The notes under the pieces: model-generated
Seen by the model: only the letters and a program-made list of their open reading frames with translations
Databases searched by the model: none
What the model was told of the DNA's origin: nothing
Shown: piece by piece, positions 24,396 to 35,778 of the stretch
Numbering within the stretch: position 1 is the first letter of the stretch
Layout of the letters: each line of letters opens with the position of its first letter
Position numbers and translations under genes: made by a program
DNA from: Amblyornis subalaris
Taxonomy: Eukaryota; Chordata; Aves; Passeriformes; Ptilonorhynchidae
Reading direction: 5' to 3'
NCBI GenBank assembly: GCA_018881555.1
Contig: JACAXG010000111.1
Coordinates: forward strand, 1,550,001 to 1,614,000
Length of the DNA stretch: 64,000 bases

Positions 24396-27240
24396 CAGCA
24401 AAATAAAATTCCACTTGCGTTTTGAAATTTGGTATTTTTTTAATATACAATGAAAGAAACCTATCAATATCACTCCAGTATCAGATTGTATAAAATGAAG
24501 TATCATATAGCATACCAATGAAAAAACAAGTTAGTGAAATATTTCCTGAAAATACATTTTTTTTCCAATGCTTTTCTTATTAAGGTAACAGTTTCCCTGG
24601 GAAAAATTTCAATAATAATAAAAAAAATGTTCATTAAACTTCTGGAAATAAAACATATCTAAACCTGCCTTCCTTCTAAATTTGATGGCATATATAATAA
24701 AGAATAGTAAAGGCTAGGTATTGACAGTAGACTCATTAGAAAAGAAATACAATTTAACCCAGGATTTATTGAAAATTATTCAAAACTTCAGGAAGCTATC
24801 TATACTGCGTACAGATTAAGGTCTGCTGTTCTGGTGAATTGACAGGACTGTACCATGCAGCAGAAATACACAGGCAGAACTCAAAATAGTATCTACCACT
24901 GCTCATTCCCACTCTCATTATAACATGACCCGAGGCCTAGAGGACAACTTTTATATTTCTTGTATTTTTTTTCTTCTCAGACTGTAACGAGCTTTGTAGA
25001 TTTGTACTGGAATGAAAGTGTTTCAAATTGATTTGACTGCTACTGTTACAAAAGTTCCAGATCAAAGAATTCAGCATCCACCCAAAATGGGATTAAAATG
25101 CCTTTTTAAAATGTCTTTGAGTAAGAACTATAACCCGCATCAAGGCCATCAATTCCATTGCATTATTGTGGCTAACTGTAAATCATTCACAAACTACCAG
25201 ATGGTCCTGGATGAGTTTGAGAGTCATTATTTTGAGGAGTATTCTGAGTTTTGATTTAATTTCAATCTTATTCTACAATGTTTTTGTATCACTCCTATCA
25301 CAGTCATGGGCACCTTCCCATGCTAATTTGTAAAATGAATTTTACTGAATAACATCTAATCTTATTGCCGTAGTTACAACCAAGAAATCAAAGATTGCTG
25401 CACTGAGCTCAAAAGAGTTGACTTGATACAAGGAAGGGAACTGATTCTTATGGAAACCTTTGTACTCAAATACAATCTCTTATTCAAAGAACAATGGAAA
25501 GTTTGGTCTCTGGAAGCACTGACTTCTACTGTATTTTCATTCTAGCAACAATCTCCAAAACAGATTGAATGAAATGCCTAAAAATGATGAGACAAACAGA
25601 GCGCTGGGTCCAAATGTTTTTCATGTGTGTTATTTGCTGACAAGAAAAAGAAAATCAGTAGCAGAAGTACTTATTTTGTTGAAGCCCACAGTTGTTAACA
25701 ACAAAGCTCCTACTGGCTGTAGCATCAGTCACATAACTTTTCCCTCAAGTCTACTCTAGAGAATAATTTAGGGTAGCAGGAAGGGTCTATTTGAAGCCAG
25801 GGCTTTTGGCGTTTGACCTGTTGCTGTTTTCTGTGCTTTTTATATTTTCAGATAGCACAGGCATTTTTTCAGTTATGAATAGAGGATGCAGAATTTTTAT
25901 TGCTAATTAGTCCAAATACCCTTGACTCAAATGGGGAAATTGTTAGAGATATATGGACAAAATGCTCTATTTCTCTGCCATTTTTCCTCTGTGCAAAGGC
26001 TTTCTGAAGAAACTCTCTGTGGTAATCCCAGGGTACAGAGAAAGCATCTTGTATCTAGGACAGTAGCTTATTTGAGAGTAGCAACTCCTGAATCCACTAT
26101 AGACCATCTTACCCCAACTTTATAAGACAAATCAGCCATAAAGTATTTGATTTGTTCTGTGCTAGTAAAATAAACATATGATGGGGGAAGAACATATAAT
26201 GAAAGAAAACAAAGGGAAAAAGAGAGAAGGGTTTAAGAGAAAGGAAAATGCAGAGAGAAGAATCAAATCTATCTCAGAGAAAAAAGAGAGAAGAAGCAGG
26301 AGGAGTCCTAAAGAGATACTAAAGTGGTACAGAAAACCAAATGATAACAAACAGCTGAAGGCAATCAGCATTTTCAGAAAAAGAGGGGGAGTGTGTAATA
26401 AACATGAGACAGAGTAATAATGAAAAAACCTCCAACCCACCCAACAGTTGGAAGAAGGAAAATAGACTTCAAATTGTCTCCACAGAGCTAGAATTTAAAA
26501 TCTATTAGCTGCTCTATGTAGGAAGCTATGCATTTTTTTCTCGGTGAAAGAAATCTTATTTTATTGAATGGAATATAAATAAACTGTTACAAGTTCTAAT
26601 ATGCTGCTTTACTTGTGAACAGCCAGGAAAGAAAATTTTACAGTTAGTCCTGCAAATGGGGAAAGCCAGAGGAATACAAGCCCTCTAAAAGGACATTACC
26701 TCACAAAGTCAAGCTCCATCTGTTACAATTTCTTTGGTCTTCCACAATACTTCTGGCCTCTCCAATACCCTTTTGTTCCACTCCTTTCTATTTTTTTCCC
26801 AAACCAACATCAATTCTCTCCATGTCTCACAAACCTGGCAGCTGAAAAAGAAGAAACATTTCAGCTGTTCATTTTAACATACCTTGATGACACCTATGAA
26901 AGCAGGATCTGCACAGCTTAAACGTTACCTTAAATCATGTCATTGAACATAAAAGGGTTCATACAGCATCTCTCCAATGCAGAACTGTCTAATAAACCTT
27001 CTGCTACTGTTTTCTGTAACAGGAGATGTTAGACCACTTGCTGTCATGAGAGAATGAACAGTAATCATGACTGCAGATATTCAGCATTTAGGGAGTTGAT
27101 CTGCAGATATTCCCAGTGCAGAATGATAGAGTTTAATCAAATGTTGACCTCAACTACCCCGATCCATCCCCACAAGAGGCATTTAAGTAAAGATTTTCCT
27201 TTTCTTAGAAAACTTGGTTTTTTGTGCACAGGTGGTAATA
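24396..27240. other. AT-rich single-copy sequence with a purine tract
   Basis: The plus strand is strongly purine-biased around 26178-26330, which creates a lysine/arginine-rich open frame (26178-26417) of no evident meaning. Otherwise nothing was recognised. Confidence 0.5.
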
Positions 27241-27245
27241 CTCCT
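27241..27245. repeat. Possible target-site duplication, left of LTR F
   Basis: ctcct, repeated at 27943-27947. A 5-bp pyrimidine match next to a pyrimidine-rich region could be chance. Confidence 0.4.
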
Positions 27246-27664
27246 TGCTCACACAATGTAGAAGACTTGAAGTTAAGGGGGATAATGTGTATGTCACAAA
27301 CACCAACAGCCATATAGCTGTGGAGCCAACCAAGGATTGTTGGTAATAATACTTTGTGAGAAAGGACAGGATGTGGCTGGAGAAGGGGCTATATGGAGGT
27401 AGGGCAGCATTTTCTGGGACAAATATCCTTGTTCTAGATCTGGGACAAAAGCCCAACACAGTACAGCGCAAGTGCAGGAATGAGGTCGAGAAGTGAGCAT
27501 GGACTGTCAACCATGAGCTGATCCACTTAGGGGGAATTAAGACCACTAAAGACCCCCGAAGCCCTCTGAACAATCTCCATATGGGTCTAAAAGAATGGAC
27601 TGCTCATGGTAACTGATTTGCATACAAAGCAAGAACCTTATTTCCAGGATGGTGAAAACTTGTC

Positions 27665-27672
27665 TATAAAAA
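27665..27672 (+). promoter_or_regulatory. TATA box of LTR F
   Basis: TATAAAAA followed about 30 bp later by the pyrimidine-flanked CAGCTCAGGACTC, a plausible start region, and by AATAAA further down. Confidence 0.5.
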
Positions 27673-27900
27673 GGTACCCATATGAAGCCTGGGCACGTGT
27701 GCAGCTCAGGACTCTGGACACCCCATCAGCTTGATCAATGTTTCTTCCTTTCTTTCTCTTCCCCCTCTAATTAATTTCTCTCTCTCTCCCTCTTTCTTCC
27801 CTTTCACCCTACCCCTTCATCCAAAACTCACTGCCGTGTGCTTATATACGAGGCCAGGGTCTAACTTATACCAATTTCTATGATAAATGTGTTATTTGCT

Positions 27901-27906
27901 AATAAA
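27901..27906 (+). terminator. Polyadenylation signal of LTR F
   Basis: AATAAA in a T-rich setting, with a TG/T-rich stretch (gcttttgtag) 15-25 bp downstream. Confidence 0.5.
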
Positions 27907-27947
27907 ACTTCATAAGCTTTTGTAGACCTCTGACTTTTGTCACTCCT

Positions 27948-30900
27948 TTTGACAACGAGCATCTCTGAATCTTGGGTGATGGAACACAAAGATAATGATG
28001 AGAATGTTTTGAGCAAATATTAAGAACTGTGAGAGCAAATATCTTGTCAAAAATTTTTCTGGAGCACAACTCTATGTAATTCTTATTTCAGCTACTGCTC
28101 TCTAGTAAAACTCAAACCTGTGTAGAGAATACCTGTATCATCACAGAGGAGAAGTACCACCAGTTAAGACCTTCTCTGGCTAAACTTTATATTCCACTGT
28201 CCTGGAAGAAGTACAAAATAGATCTCCTGGCCCAGATATCACTTTGTTCCCCTCTTATCTGTTTTGGCCTGGACTGTCCACTGCCAGTAGTGCCTTGTAA
28301 GGATGAAGTAAATCCCCTGCCCCTCACCAGTAAGCCTTTCTCCTCTGGCAGTAACAGGGCTAACCCTGTTAGCAAACAATGACTCTTCAAGGGCTTAGAA
28401 ATGAGATGTCTGGTTTCACAGCTGACATTCATTACTCAAAGCAACAGATAATGTAACATCATAGGCCAGCTAGGGTTGAGAGGGGCCTCTGGAGGTCCAG
28501 GCCATCCACAAAGTGAAACCAACTTCAAAGATACATTAGATTGTTCTTGTACTTCTGTTTTTTCCATGAAATGTTTGGAACCTCCTGTAAGGTAGGGTGC
28601 AGACTTTCTTCAAATGTTTGTTCAAGAGTTTTTTTGAAGTGTTTGATTGAAAATTCTTTAGAATTCAGTATAACTGAATCCAATTCTTGCCTGTTCTATG
28701 CTGTTTCAATACTTGTGTTTGCTCAAAGGAAAACGTCTTCAGTTACTATTAGTCTTTGTGGCTTCCTGTGTAAACCAACTGGTTATTTTTGACTGGGAAA
28801 CAATTAACCTAAGAGGAACACTTGGTGGTCTATGTGTAATAGCTAATATTTTCAATAGAGATGTTTAAGACCCTCTTGAAATTTTGTGTTCATGAGTTGC
28901 CTATGTAGGACTTTTTAGTATACTGACCATAAAAATAGTTAAAAAGCACTACGTGCCAAAAATCTCAAGAAAACATTATGTACAATTGCAATTTTGTTCA
29001 GGGAGTTTCACTCAGCTGAGACGGGTTTATGGTACAAAGCGAACAAATGATGGCCATTTCACTGTTTCGGTAGCAATACTGGTGCTCCATTTAGTTTATC
29101 TTGAAATTTTATCTCCATTATTGCAAAGGCCAAGCACAAGTATTTGTGTAAGGATACGATAACGAGAAGAAACTTCAGGATGATTCTGGCAGGAGCCACT
29201 ATGTCATATTACTTCTTTTCTTCTTTTCTTAGCTGAACTGGACAAGAAATTCTGAGTTCAGTTCAAACATCAATCCACTCTCCCTGGCTAACCTGCTGTG
29301 GTGCTAACTTAGCTGATGCACTGGGGAGATAGCTGTCATTTTGTGTAAACAGATTTTGCATCCAGTCACTGTTCTTACTCATTTCAGGGAAGCACTACAG
29401 CAAGTGACATTGGGCTGTAACAATGTTCTTTTATTTTGCTTTTTATATAATCAAGTGTCTACTTGTTTTCAGTTCAGAAGTTGTCAAGAGTTCCAAGTAT
29501 GTCAGAGATATTTCCTCTTACCTAACAAACAAAGAAGGTTCTTGGTAAATGCCTGAATTTTGAAATAGGTATGTTCTTTCCCTGGCTTCTGAAATTGTGG
29601 TTACTAAATGAGAAGAAAATATCAGAGGCTAGTGACCTGGCAAACTTAAGGTCAATTTCTGCTTAAATTTCAAGATGATATGACAGTCAGGGAAGAGAAG
29701 GAAGACAACAGTCATAAGAACTACAAGAACAGTCAAGTATTCCGCCTACAGAAATATTGAGAAAAGAACTTTTAGGGGATAGTTGTGGCTCCATAAATGT
29801 TTGATGTTTGTAGGGTTTCTTTGAAAATGGGGGAGTTCTCATTTCAAAAGGACAGGATAAAAGCAAGATTCAGGGGAACTTTTCTCTCATTATTGGACAC
29901 CTCACTGGGGGATATTTGCCTTACTGTCTAGCTTTCGTGCATTCCCTCAAAGTACTCATATTTTCATGTGTTCATCAATCATATCATGAAAATACTTAAC
30001 TACTTTGAGAAGTTTTTGAAACTTACCTCATTTTTCACAGATTTCTTCCTTAGGTGTTCACTGGATTTTTAATTAAAAAAAATAAAATATGCTACTTCTA
30101 GTCTGAAAGAAGTGCCTGTAGGAGGTTCTTCTATTTAAGCAGCAGATCTTTTCAAGGAGCCAAAGCCAAGAGAAGTCTTATACACTAAATTTTGTAAAGA
30201 GATGGTATAACAGGCTTTCAGTTAGCATGTAATATTTTTGTTCATACTACATTTTTCTGCCATCACAATCTTAATGCACACTTAATGCTTCCTTTTTAAA
30301 AGGTGTTGCTTTAATTGCCACTAGTCAAATATAGCAATATTTTCCATCCTCTGTCAATCAAAGCTTTCTAAATACTTTTCTTGTTGTGACTAATTTGTAT
30401 ACATAAATTTATTTCAAAGATTCTGCTTCTTTGAATCTGCAACAATCAACGTCAATACAACTGTTGAAATGTCTCTGGATGGTAAATGCTAAAGAACCTT
30501 ACGTCAGGTTGATGTGCCATTTCTTTTTTTCTTTTAAGGAATATGAATATTTGCTCTATAAAATGGTGTAAGTAATCTAAGGCTTGCTGAACATCTTTCT
30601 ATATCAGCCATTCTGTTCGAGCCATGTCAAGTAAACCATGGCACTCCTGTTCATATTAATAGTGTAGCACTATAAAAAATGTTTCTAAGCACTTTCAATT
30701 CTCTGTGATATAGTAATTAACAATTTTGAGAAAAGATTAAAAGATGTGTTGGGGACTTACCCAAATGCTTACTGATATCCAAAGAAGGAAAATTGCTTTT
30801 GATTTATATAGGTATTGGATAAGACCTTTAATAAATGCTACTAAAAAATGAATAGCAGCTAAGTCTATTACAATTAGCTTTGCTTTCTTTATATGATCAA

Positions 30901-31672
30901 AAGGAGATTTTCTCTGCCAGCAATAGAAATCCAGGCTTATGTGTAAAGTTAGGCACAGGCAGCCCAGACACTGCTATGCTGCCATATGTAGGGACTTCAA
31001 GTCCTTTATATTTCTCTAGCATGGGTATTTTGTTCTGTATTTCTTAATCCCAGTCTTTTTTTTCATTGTGCTTTTTACAATAAAGAATTTGGTGCTCAAT
31101 GATGTGAAGAATGACTCCCTTGTCTTTTTCCCTCTATTTTGTTCTTGGGCTGAGATGCTCAAATGTACTTTTAGAGGCTGATGAACTCATGGGTTTGATG
31201 ACTCACGGAAAAAAAAAAAGGAATGGGCTGATGAACATGATTACACAGAAAAATCAAGAGATACAATTTAATTTAAAGGTTCCATCACTACAGATTCTTG
31301 GGTAAAAACTGCTGTCCATAATGAATTTGCTTAGTATTCATGGGATGCTACATACGTTTCCATAGATTATACTCTTGTGAAATATAGCCTCACTTAAACA
31401 TTGGCTATTCCTACTGAGTGAATTTGAGTAAACAGTTTTATCAAATGGTGAATTCCATCTATTGCTAAGTGTTCAGAGTACAATTTTTATGCTTGACTAA
31501 CCAGATATTTAGCTTCTTTCTGCTATAGAAGTGACTGACATCCTGCATAAACATGTGTAATTTATCTCAGGAATACAGCTAATCAGGAGGCTTCTGCACT
31601 CTGCTTCTATTTTTTTTCTCCCCTACACGTTTTTCTTAGATATTTTGCCTGTATTAAAAATTATGAGGAAAC
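27948..31672. other. AT-rich sequence with one possible CR1 trace
   Basis: Apart from the short CR1-like patch listed separately, no repeat, RNA gene or credible reading frame is recognised. Confidence 0.5.
28455..28520 (-). mobile_element. Short CR1-like fragment
   Basis: The blocks aacatcatag, agggttgagagggg and cctctggaggtcc resemble the reverse complement of the 3' end of CR1 copies. Only about 65 bp is recognisable and no edges are defined. Confidence 0.4.
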
Positions 31673-31677
31673 ATAAG
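31673..31677. repeat. Target-site duplication, left of LTR C1
   Basis: ataag, repeated at 34225-34229 across 2.5 kb of composite element. Confidence 0.88.
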
Positions 31678-31853
31678 TGTCGTGGTTTGACACTGGCCAA
31701 ATGCCAGGCACCCACGAAAAGCCCACTCACTCTCTTCTGCTCTGCAACTGGACAGAAGACAGAAAATTTAACAAAGGGTTAATGAGTTGAGGTAAGGACT
31801 GGGAGAAAACACTTCAAGGGCAAAAGAGGCTCAAGTTAATGATACAAAGTGAA

Positions 31854-31859
31854 TTTATT
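31854..31859 (-). terminator. LTR C1 polyadenylation signal
   Basis: AATAAA on the minus strand in the expected R/U5 position, matching AATAAA at 59019-59024 in copy C2. Confidence 0.6.
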
Positions 31860-32042
31860 ACTAACAAGATCAGAGTAGGAGAATGAGAAGTAAAGATAAG
31901 CCCTTAAAGACACCATTTTCTACCCCCAACCCCTCCCTCCTTCCCATCGACTGTGCAGGGAGATGGGGTGGGAGTTTTGGTCAGTTCATCTGCCAAGATT
32001 TTCTTCTGCTTCTCAGGGAGGGGAATAATTTCCCTGCTGCAC

Positions 32043-32230
32043 CGTGGGATCCCTCCCACGGGAGACAGTTCTCTGTGAACTCCTCCAGCGTGGGTCCACC
32101 CTCACGAGCAGCAGCCCTCCCAAAACTGCTGCAACGCGAGTCCATCCCACGGGCAGACAGTCCTCCCAAAACTACTGTGGCGTGGGTCACCGCCATGGGG
32201 TGCAGTCCAGCAAGGACGGCTGCTCCAGCC
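32043..32230 (-). repeat. 46-bp tandem repeat inside LTR C1
   Basis: The motif cgtggg (with variants) recurs at 32043, 32089, 32135 and 32181, exactly 46 bp apart, with a further degenerate unit near 32229. Each unit carries a CCAGCGTGGGTCC-like block followed by a CCCACGGG-like block and CAGTCCTC. Confidence 0.85.
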
Positions 32231-32567
32231 TGGCAGCAAGGCCTCTCTCTCCACTGGAACTCCTGCCAGACCACAGCGTCCTGATATCCACCCGCTCAGG
32301 CATGGGCACCTCCCCCAGGGGCTGCAAGCGGATCTCTGCATCCCCCGTGGACCCCCATGGGCTACAGGGGGACAACCTGACTTATCATGGTCCTCACCAC
32401 AGGCTGCAGGGACATCTCGGCTCCAGTGCCTGGAGCACCTCCTCCCCCTCCTTCTGCACTGACCTTGGTGTCTCCATTGTTGTTTCTCTCACATGTTTTT
32501 ACTCTTCCTCTTCTGTAGCTGGAAAATTACAACTGCGCACTGAAACTTTGCTGTGATTTTTTCTTAA

Positions 32568-32572
32568 ATATG
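32568..32572. repeat. Target-site duplication of nested element E, left copy
   Basis: atatg, repeated at 34039-34043. Removing the insert and one copy gives CTTAAATATGTTATCAC, the sequence expected for an uninterrupted family C LTR. Confidence 0.9.
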
Positions 32573-34038
32573 TATCATGGTTTGACCCAGTGTGAAACAA
32601 ATCTGATTGGTTAAAACAGGTGAAGGACAGTACTATGAGCCACTTGATTTCAGCATACACCTCTGTGGAAAGGAATGTTATAAAAAACCATCCAGGAAAT
32701 GACAATTCACTTGCTCTCACTTGCTCTCTTGCTCACTTGCTCCCTGCTGTACCACAAGCAGCAGTGGCCTCCCCCTCCACCCCTGGGCCAGGGGCCCCTG
32801 GCCCGGGGGGCTGGCAGGAGCCCCGGCCTCAGCCCCCATCGGTCCCGCGCCGTTTGGACATCCTTTGGACCCGAGAGGAGCTGGTCTGTTGCCATCTGGA
32901 CCAAGGCCAAGTCAAGCCAAGCCACACCGCGCAGAGAAACTGAAAGTTGTGGAGACAAAAAAGCACTCCTTTTCGGAGGTGGATGGGTGAGATCAAAGGG
33001 TGACCTTGCTGTTGCAGATAAAGCGAAGTACAGTACTTAATTAGCAGCTAAAAGACTCATTGAAATTTGGATGGCTGCCAGTGCAGAGAAGCAGTATCGG
33101 GGAGGAAGGAGCCTTGGGCCCGGGAAGCAAGCCCCATACAGCTGCATTATCTTATGGGAGCATGTAAACTGTAATAAATACTTCTGTAGGCATTTTCTGC
33201 AGATATTAACCTCTTCTCTGAGCTAGAGAGAAAGGAAAGTAGTCATGTGAAGGAGCTAAATATGGAGACCAGCAGCCTAACAGAAGAGAAGACAGAAGTG
33301 GCAGGAAGTGCCAAAGGACAAACTATCTTTAAAAGCATCGGGATTCACCTTTTTCTGTGAGCTGTGCTGTGTGATCTGGAATAATGCCAAACTAAATTCC
33401 CCTGTAATCACAATACAAGATGTGGGGGGATTTGAAATTCAACAGCCTAAAATTAGAACATTTTATGTTTGAGCAGATGAAATTTGCAGCCTTTGGTGCT
33501 TATGAGTAAAGCAGGAGACTGTACCTTTAGTGCCTTTAAGCTGGAATGACTTATTCTTAAAAGTTTTAACCCCATTAGACTTTTCTTGTGACCCACAAAC
33601 TGCTGAGAGTATTGTGGGAGAGAGGATACACCACTGCAAAAACCAGGGTGAGCTGTGGTGTTTCCCTGAAGGTTTGGAACCACACCGAAGACACTCTGGG
33701 AGGGGGGCTATCTTCCGTGGGATGGATCCCACTACACTACAGAAAGAACTCTTTATCCCATAAAGCGGCAATAAGAACTCTTAATCATAAGATCAGAACT
33801 TCATGTTTATGTCCTTTACGTGATCAGTGAGAAAGATTGGAATGTATTGGGAGGAGAATGATGTTTGTACATTATGCCTTAATATTTTTACTATTTTTTA
33901 TTCTTTCTGTTCTTCGTAGAGTTAGTAAATAAATTATTTAATCATTTTTTCAAGCTTGCAGCCTGTTTTTGCTGTTTCCTCTCCTCTGAAGAATATAGCA
34001 TGGGGACTTTGAGCCTGCCTCCAGGTTAACCCTTGACA
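32573..34038 (+). mobile_element. Nested LTR-like element E, 1,466 bp, inside LTR C1
   Basis: The element begins TATCATGGTTTGACCC, read as TGTCATGG with one G-to-A change, and ends GGTTAACCCTTGACA. A perfect 5-bp duplication atatg flanks it. A TATA box (32679-32687) lies about 105 bp from the start. There are two AATAAA signals (33173-33178 and 33928-33933). No direct repeat joins its two ends, so it is not two LTRs around an internal region, and the open frames inside (for example 33463-33771, minus) resemble nothing known. It is either an unusually long LTR or a non-autonomous LTR element. It is younger than its host LTR. Confidence 0.82.
32679..32687 (+). promoter_or_regulatory. TATA box of element E
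   Basis: TATAAAAAA followed by a repeated CACTTGCTCTC-type leader and then a GC-rich stretch (32765-32850). Confidence 0.6.
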
Positions 34039-34043
34039 ATATG
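34039..34043. repeat. Target-site duplication of nested element E, right copy
   Basis: atatg, matching 32568-32572. Confidence 0.9.
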
Positions 34044-34224
34044 TTATCACTGAAGTGTTACCATCATCTCTAATTGGCCCAGCCTTGGCCAGTGGCACGT
34101 CCATCATCAGATCCATGAGGGATTGGCTCTGCTGGACATGGTGGAAGCTTCTAGCAGCTTCTTACAGAAGCCACCTCTGTGGCTCCACCCTCTAGCAAAA
34201 ACCAGGCCCAGCAAAACCAATACA

Positions 34225-34229
34225 ATAAG
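34225..34229. repeat. Target-site duplication, right of LTR C1
   Basis: ataag, matching 31673-31677. Confidence 0.88.
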
Positions 34230-35350
34230 ACAAATGTTTAGGTAGTCTTTACAAGCATCATTAAAGCATATATTTACTAAGGTGCTTTCTCTCTGATTTC
34301 CACCCAGTGCTACCAGGAATCTGCAGTACATTTCTGTTTCATTGGAAAAACATTACTTGAAAAGCTCTTGTAGCATCTTAGAGCAAGTCACACTAAGGTA
34401 ATTCTAACTGCTGCCTAAGATCATGATTCAAAGATTTAAAGATTCACGATCTTTAAAAATAAGATCAAAGATTTAACACTTTTCCTGTGTTTTCCTTTCC
34501 ATCTTTTCTCCCTTAAAAGTTATATGTCTGTATGTGGCTCATATGCTAAGATTTAGTACACTCCTTCAAAAGTCAAAAGTCACATAATTTTTCTCCCTTG
34601 ATATGTTTTTTTTTATCTAAAAGCTGTAAGCTCCCACAATTTCACCAAGAACATTGCAGTGAGAGAGAGAGGTACAGAAGACTAATAGCAGAAAATGGAG
34701 AAAGTAACTATAAATGGTCTAACTGTGCACAGGCCTGCTTTTGCAGTCCAAGGACTGGGGAATATTTGCTTCCAAAAGCAATCCAATACTTTTTTTGCAG
34801 TGTACTTATAGACAGGAAAGTTTGAATATATAATTTTATGTCATCATTCTCTGAGTGCTGTCATTCAGGAATTATTAAAAAAGAGCTCTTCTTCTGTGAT
34901 TTAATTCCGCTATTTGAACTACAATGGTGACAATGTTATGAGTCAAGAACATATTTACTTGTCTATATAGTTAAAATACGCAAAGAATCTATGTCTGTGT
35001 TCTGTCACTCACTGCCGCTGAGTGCTCTGCAGAAGAGTTGCAGAGAGGGTGGGAATTCTGTTGCTGACTGTCATAGCGATGTCAGCAAGAATGCTACTAT
35101 TGCCAAAACATTAGGTAAAATAAGACCACTATTCCAGCTGCAAGTGGTGACATTGTCAACCTGCCTGAATCATCAGTGTCCCAACAAGTTAGCTAGATTT
35201 CAAATGATTGAGGGGAGAAGACTGAGGTACATAAACACCCCCGTCTTAGAAAATGATAGTGAGAATAGCCCAGCTGCTACAATGGAGCAGTTACAAAGGC
35301 ATAGGCTACTGAAACCTTGAAATCACCTTAATGTCAGTTCTGTAGCTTCT
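34230..35350. other. Single-copy sequence, nothing recognised
   Basis: AT-rich. Open frames reach 109 codons (34991-35320, plus) without recognisable features. Confidence 0.5.
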
Positions 35351-35354
35351 TCCC

Positions 35355-35750
35355 TTATGTTTCAAGAGCTGTCCACCATGGCACAATTTCTTCATGGTAT
35401 ATGTAAATGAGAAACACCGCAGCTATCCCTGATGCACTGAAAAGCACAACAACTATTTTGGTTTTGTTTGGCAATTCCACTGAGTTCTCTTTCGTTTTTC
35501 TACATACCATTGCATCGTACGCACAAAACATTTCATTAAGTTGGCTCAGTTGGTCAGCAAACAGATGGATGTTCTCTGGAAACACACTGGAACAAATTTT
35601 CATAGCAGTGAAATCCTTTCGCTCCTTCAAGGAGTTATGAGAGTCAGATATGAAGCGCATTTCACTCAGTGGTCCCAGTTGGACACAGTGAACTCTTTTA
35701 CCTTTCTTACATTACCGTTGAATAGGCTCGTGCTGTGAAAATCAAGTTTC
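35355..35750 (-). pseudogene. Frameshifted coding relic with C-terminal hydrophobic segment, unassigned
   Basis: On the minus strand a 101-codon frame (35660 to 35355) reads as credible protein. It has a mixed charged and polar N-terminal part, an NKT glycosylation-type motif at residues 65-67, and a hydrophobic run at about 69-88 that could span a membrane, followed by a short tail with two tryptophans. Upstream of its ATG a second frame (about 35750-35672) reads as similar-quality peptide but ends in TGA; a one-base shift near 35670 would join the two. That pattern suggests a gene that has lost its frame. A splice-acceptor-like ttgattttcacag also lies upstream. No poly(A) tail or target duplication marks it as a retrocopy. 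I do not recognise the protein family, and chance is not excluded. Confidence 0.3.
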
Positions 35751-35778
35751 AGAGAGGCTGCTTGAAATCAGTAGCCAT

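Larger units (their letters stand above)
27246..27942 (+). mobile_element. Probable solo LTR F, boundaries tentative
   Basis: The plus strand has a clear TATA box (TATAAAAA, 27665-27672), a pyrimidine-rich leader (27741-27815) and AATAAA (27901-27906) about 235 bp after the TATA box. This is the U3-R-U5 layout of an LTR, and no gene surrounds it. The limits given are the TG and CA bounded by the 5-bp repeat ctcct. Alternative ends are TGTCACAAAC near 27291 on the left and TTTTGACA near 27954 on the right. No other copy is in the window, so the edges cannot be checked by comparison. It could also be the promoter and short transcript of an unrelated non-coding gene. Confidence 0.5.
31678..34224 (-). 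mobile_element. Solo LTR, family C copy 1, split by a nested element
   Basis: The outer element begins TGTCGTGGTTTGACAC and ends ACCAATACA on the plus strand, with a perfect 5-bp duplication ataag. Its arms are 31678-32572 and 34039-34224, about 1.08 kb without the insert. The sequence is a familiar avian LTR type with a run of 46-bp tandem units; the homologous copy at 58350-59291 has the opposite orientation. AATAAA on the minus strand (31854-31859) sets the orientation. The open frames over it, up to 170 codons at 32044-32556, come from the GC-rich repeats and are not genes. Confidence 0.93.

Noticed and set aside
24282..24518. Open frame encoding a long run of leucines (minus strand)
   Set aside because: It is only the translation of the GAA/TTC microsatellite.
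26178..26417. Lysine/arginine-rich open frame
   Set aside because: It results from a purine-biased tract; no domain or gene context is seen.
32044..32556. 170-codon open frame, plus strand
   Set aside because: It lies within the GC-rich tandem units of LTR C1, and several overlapping frames on both strands are open there for the same reason.
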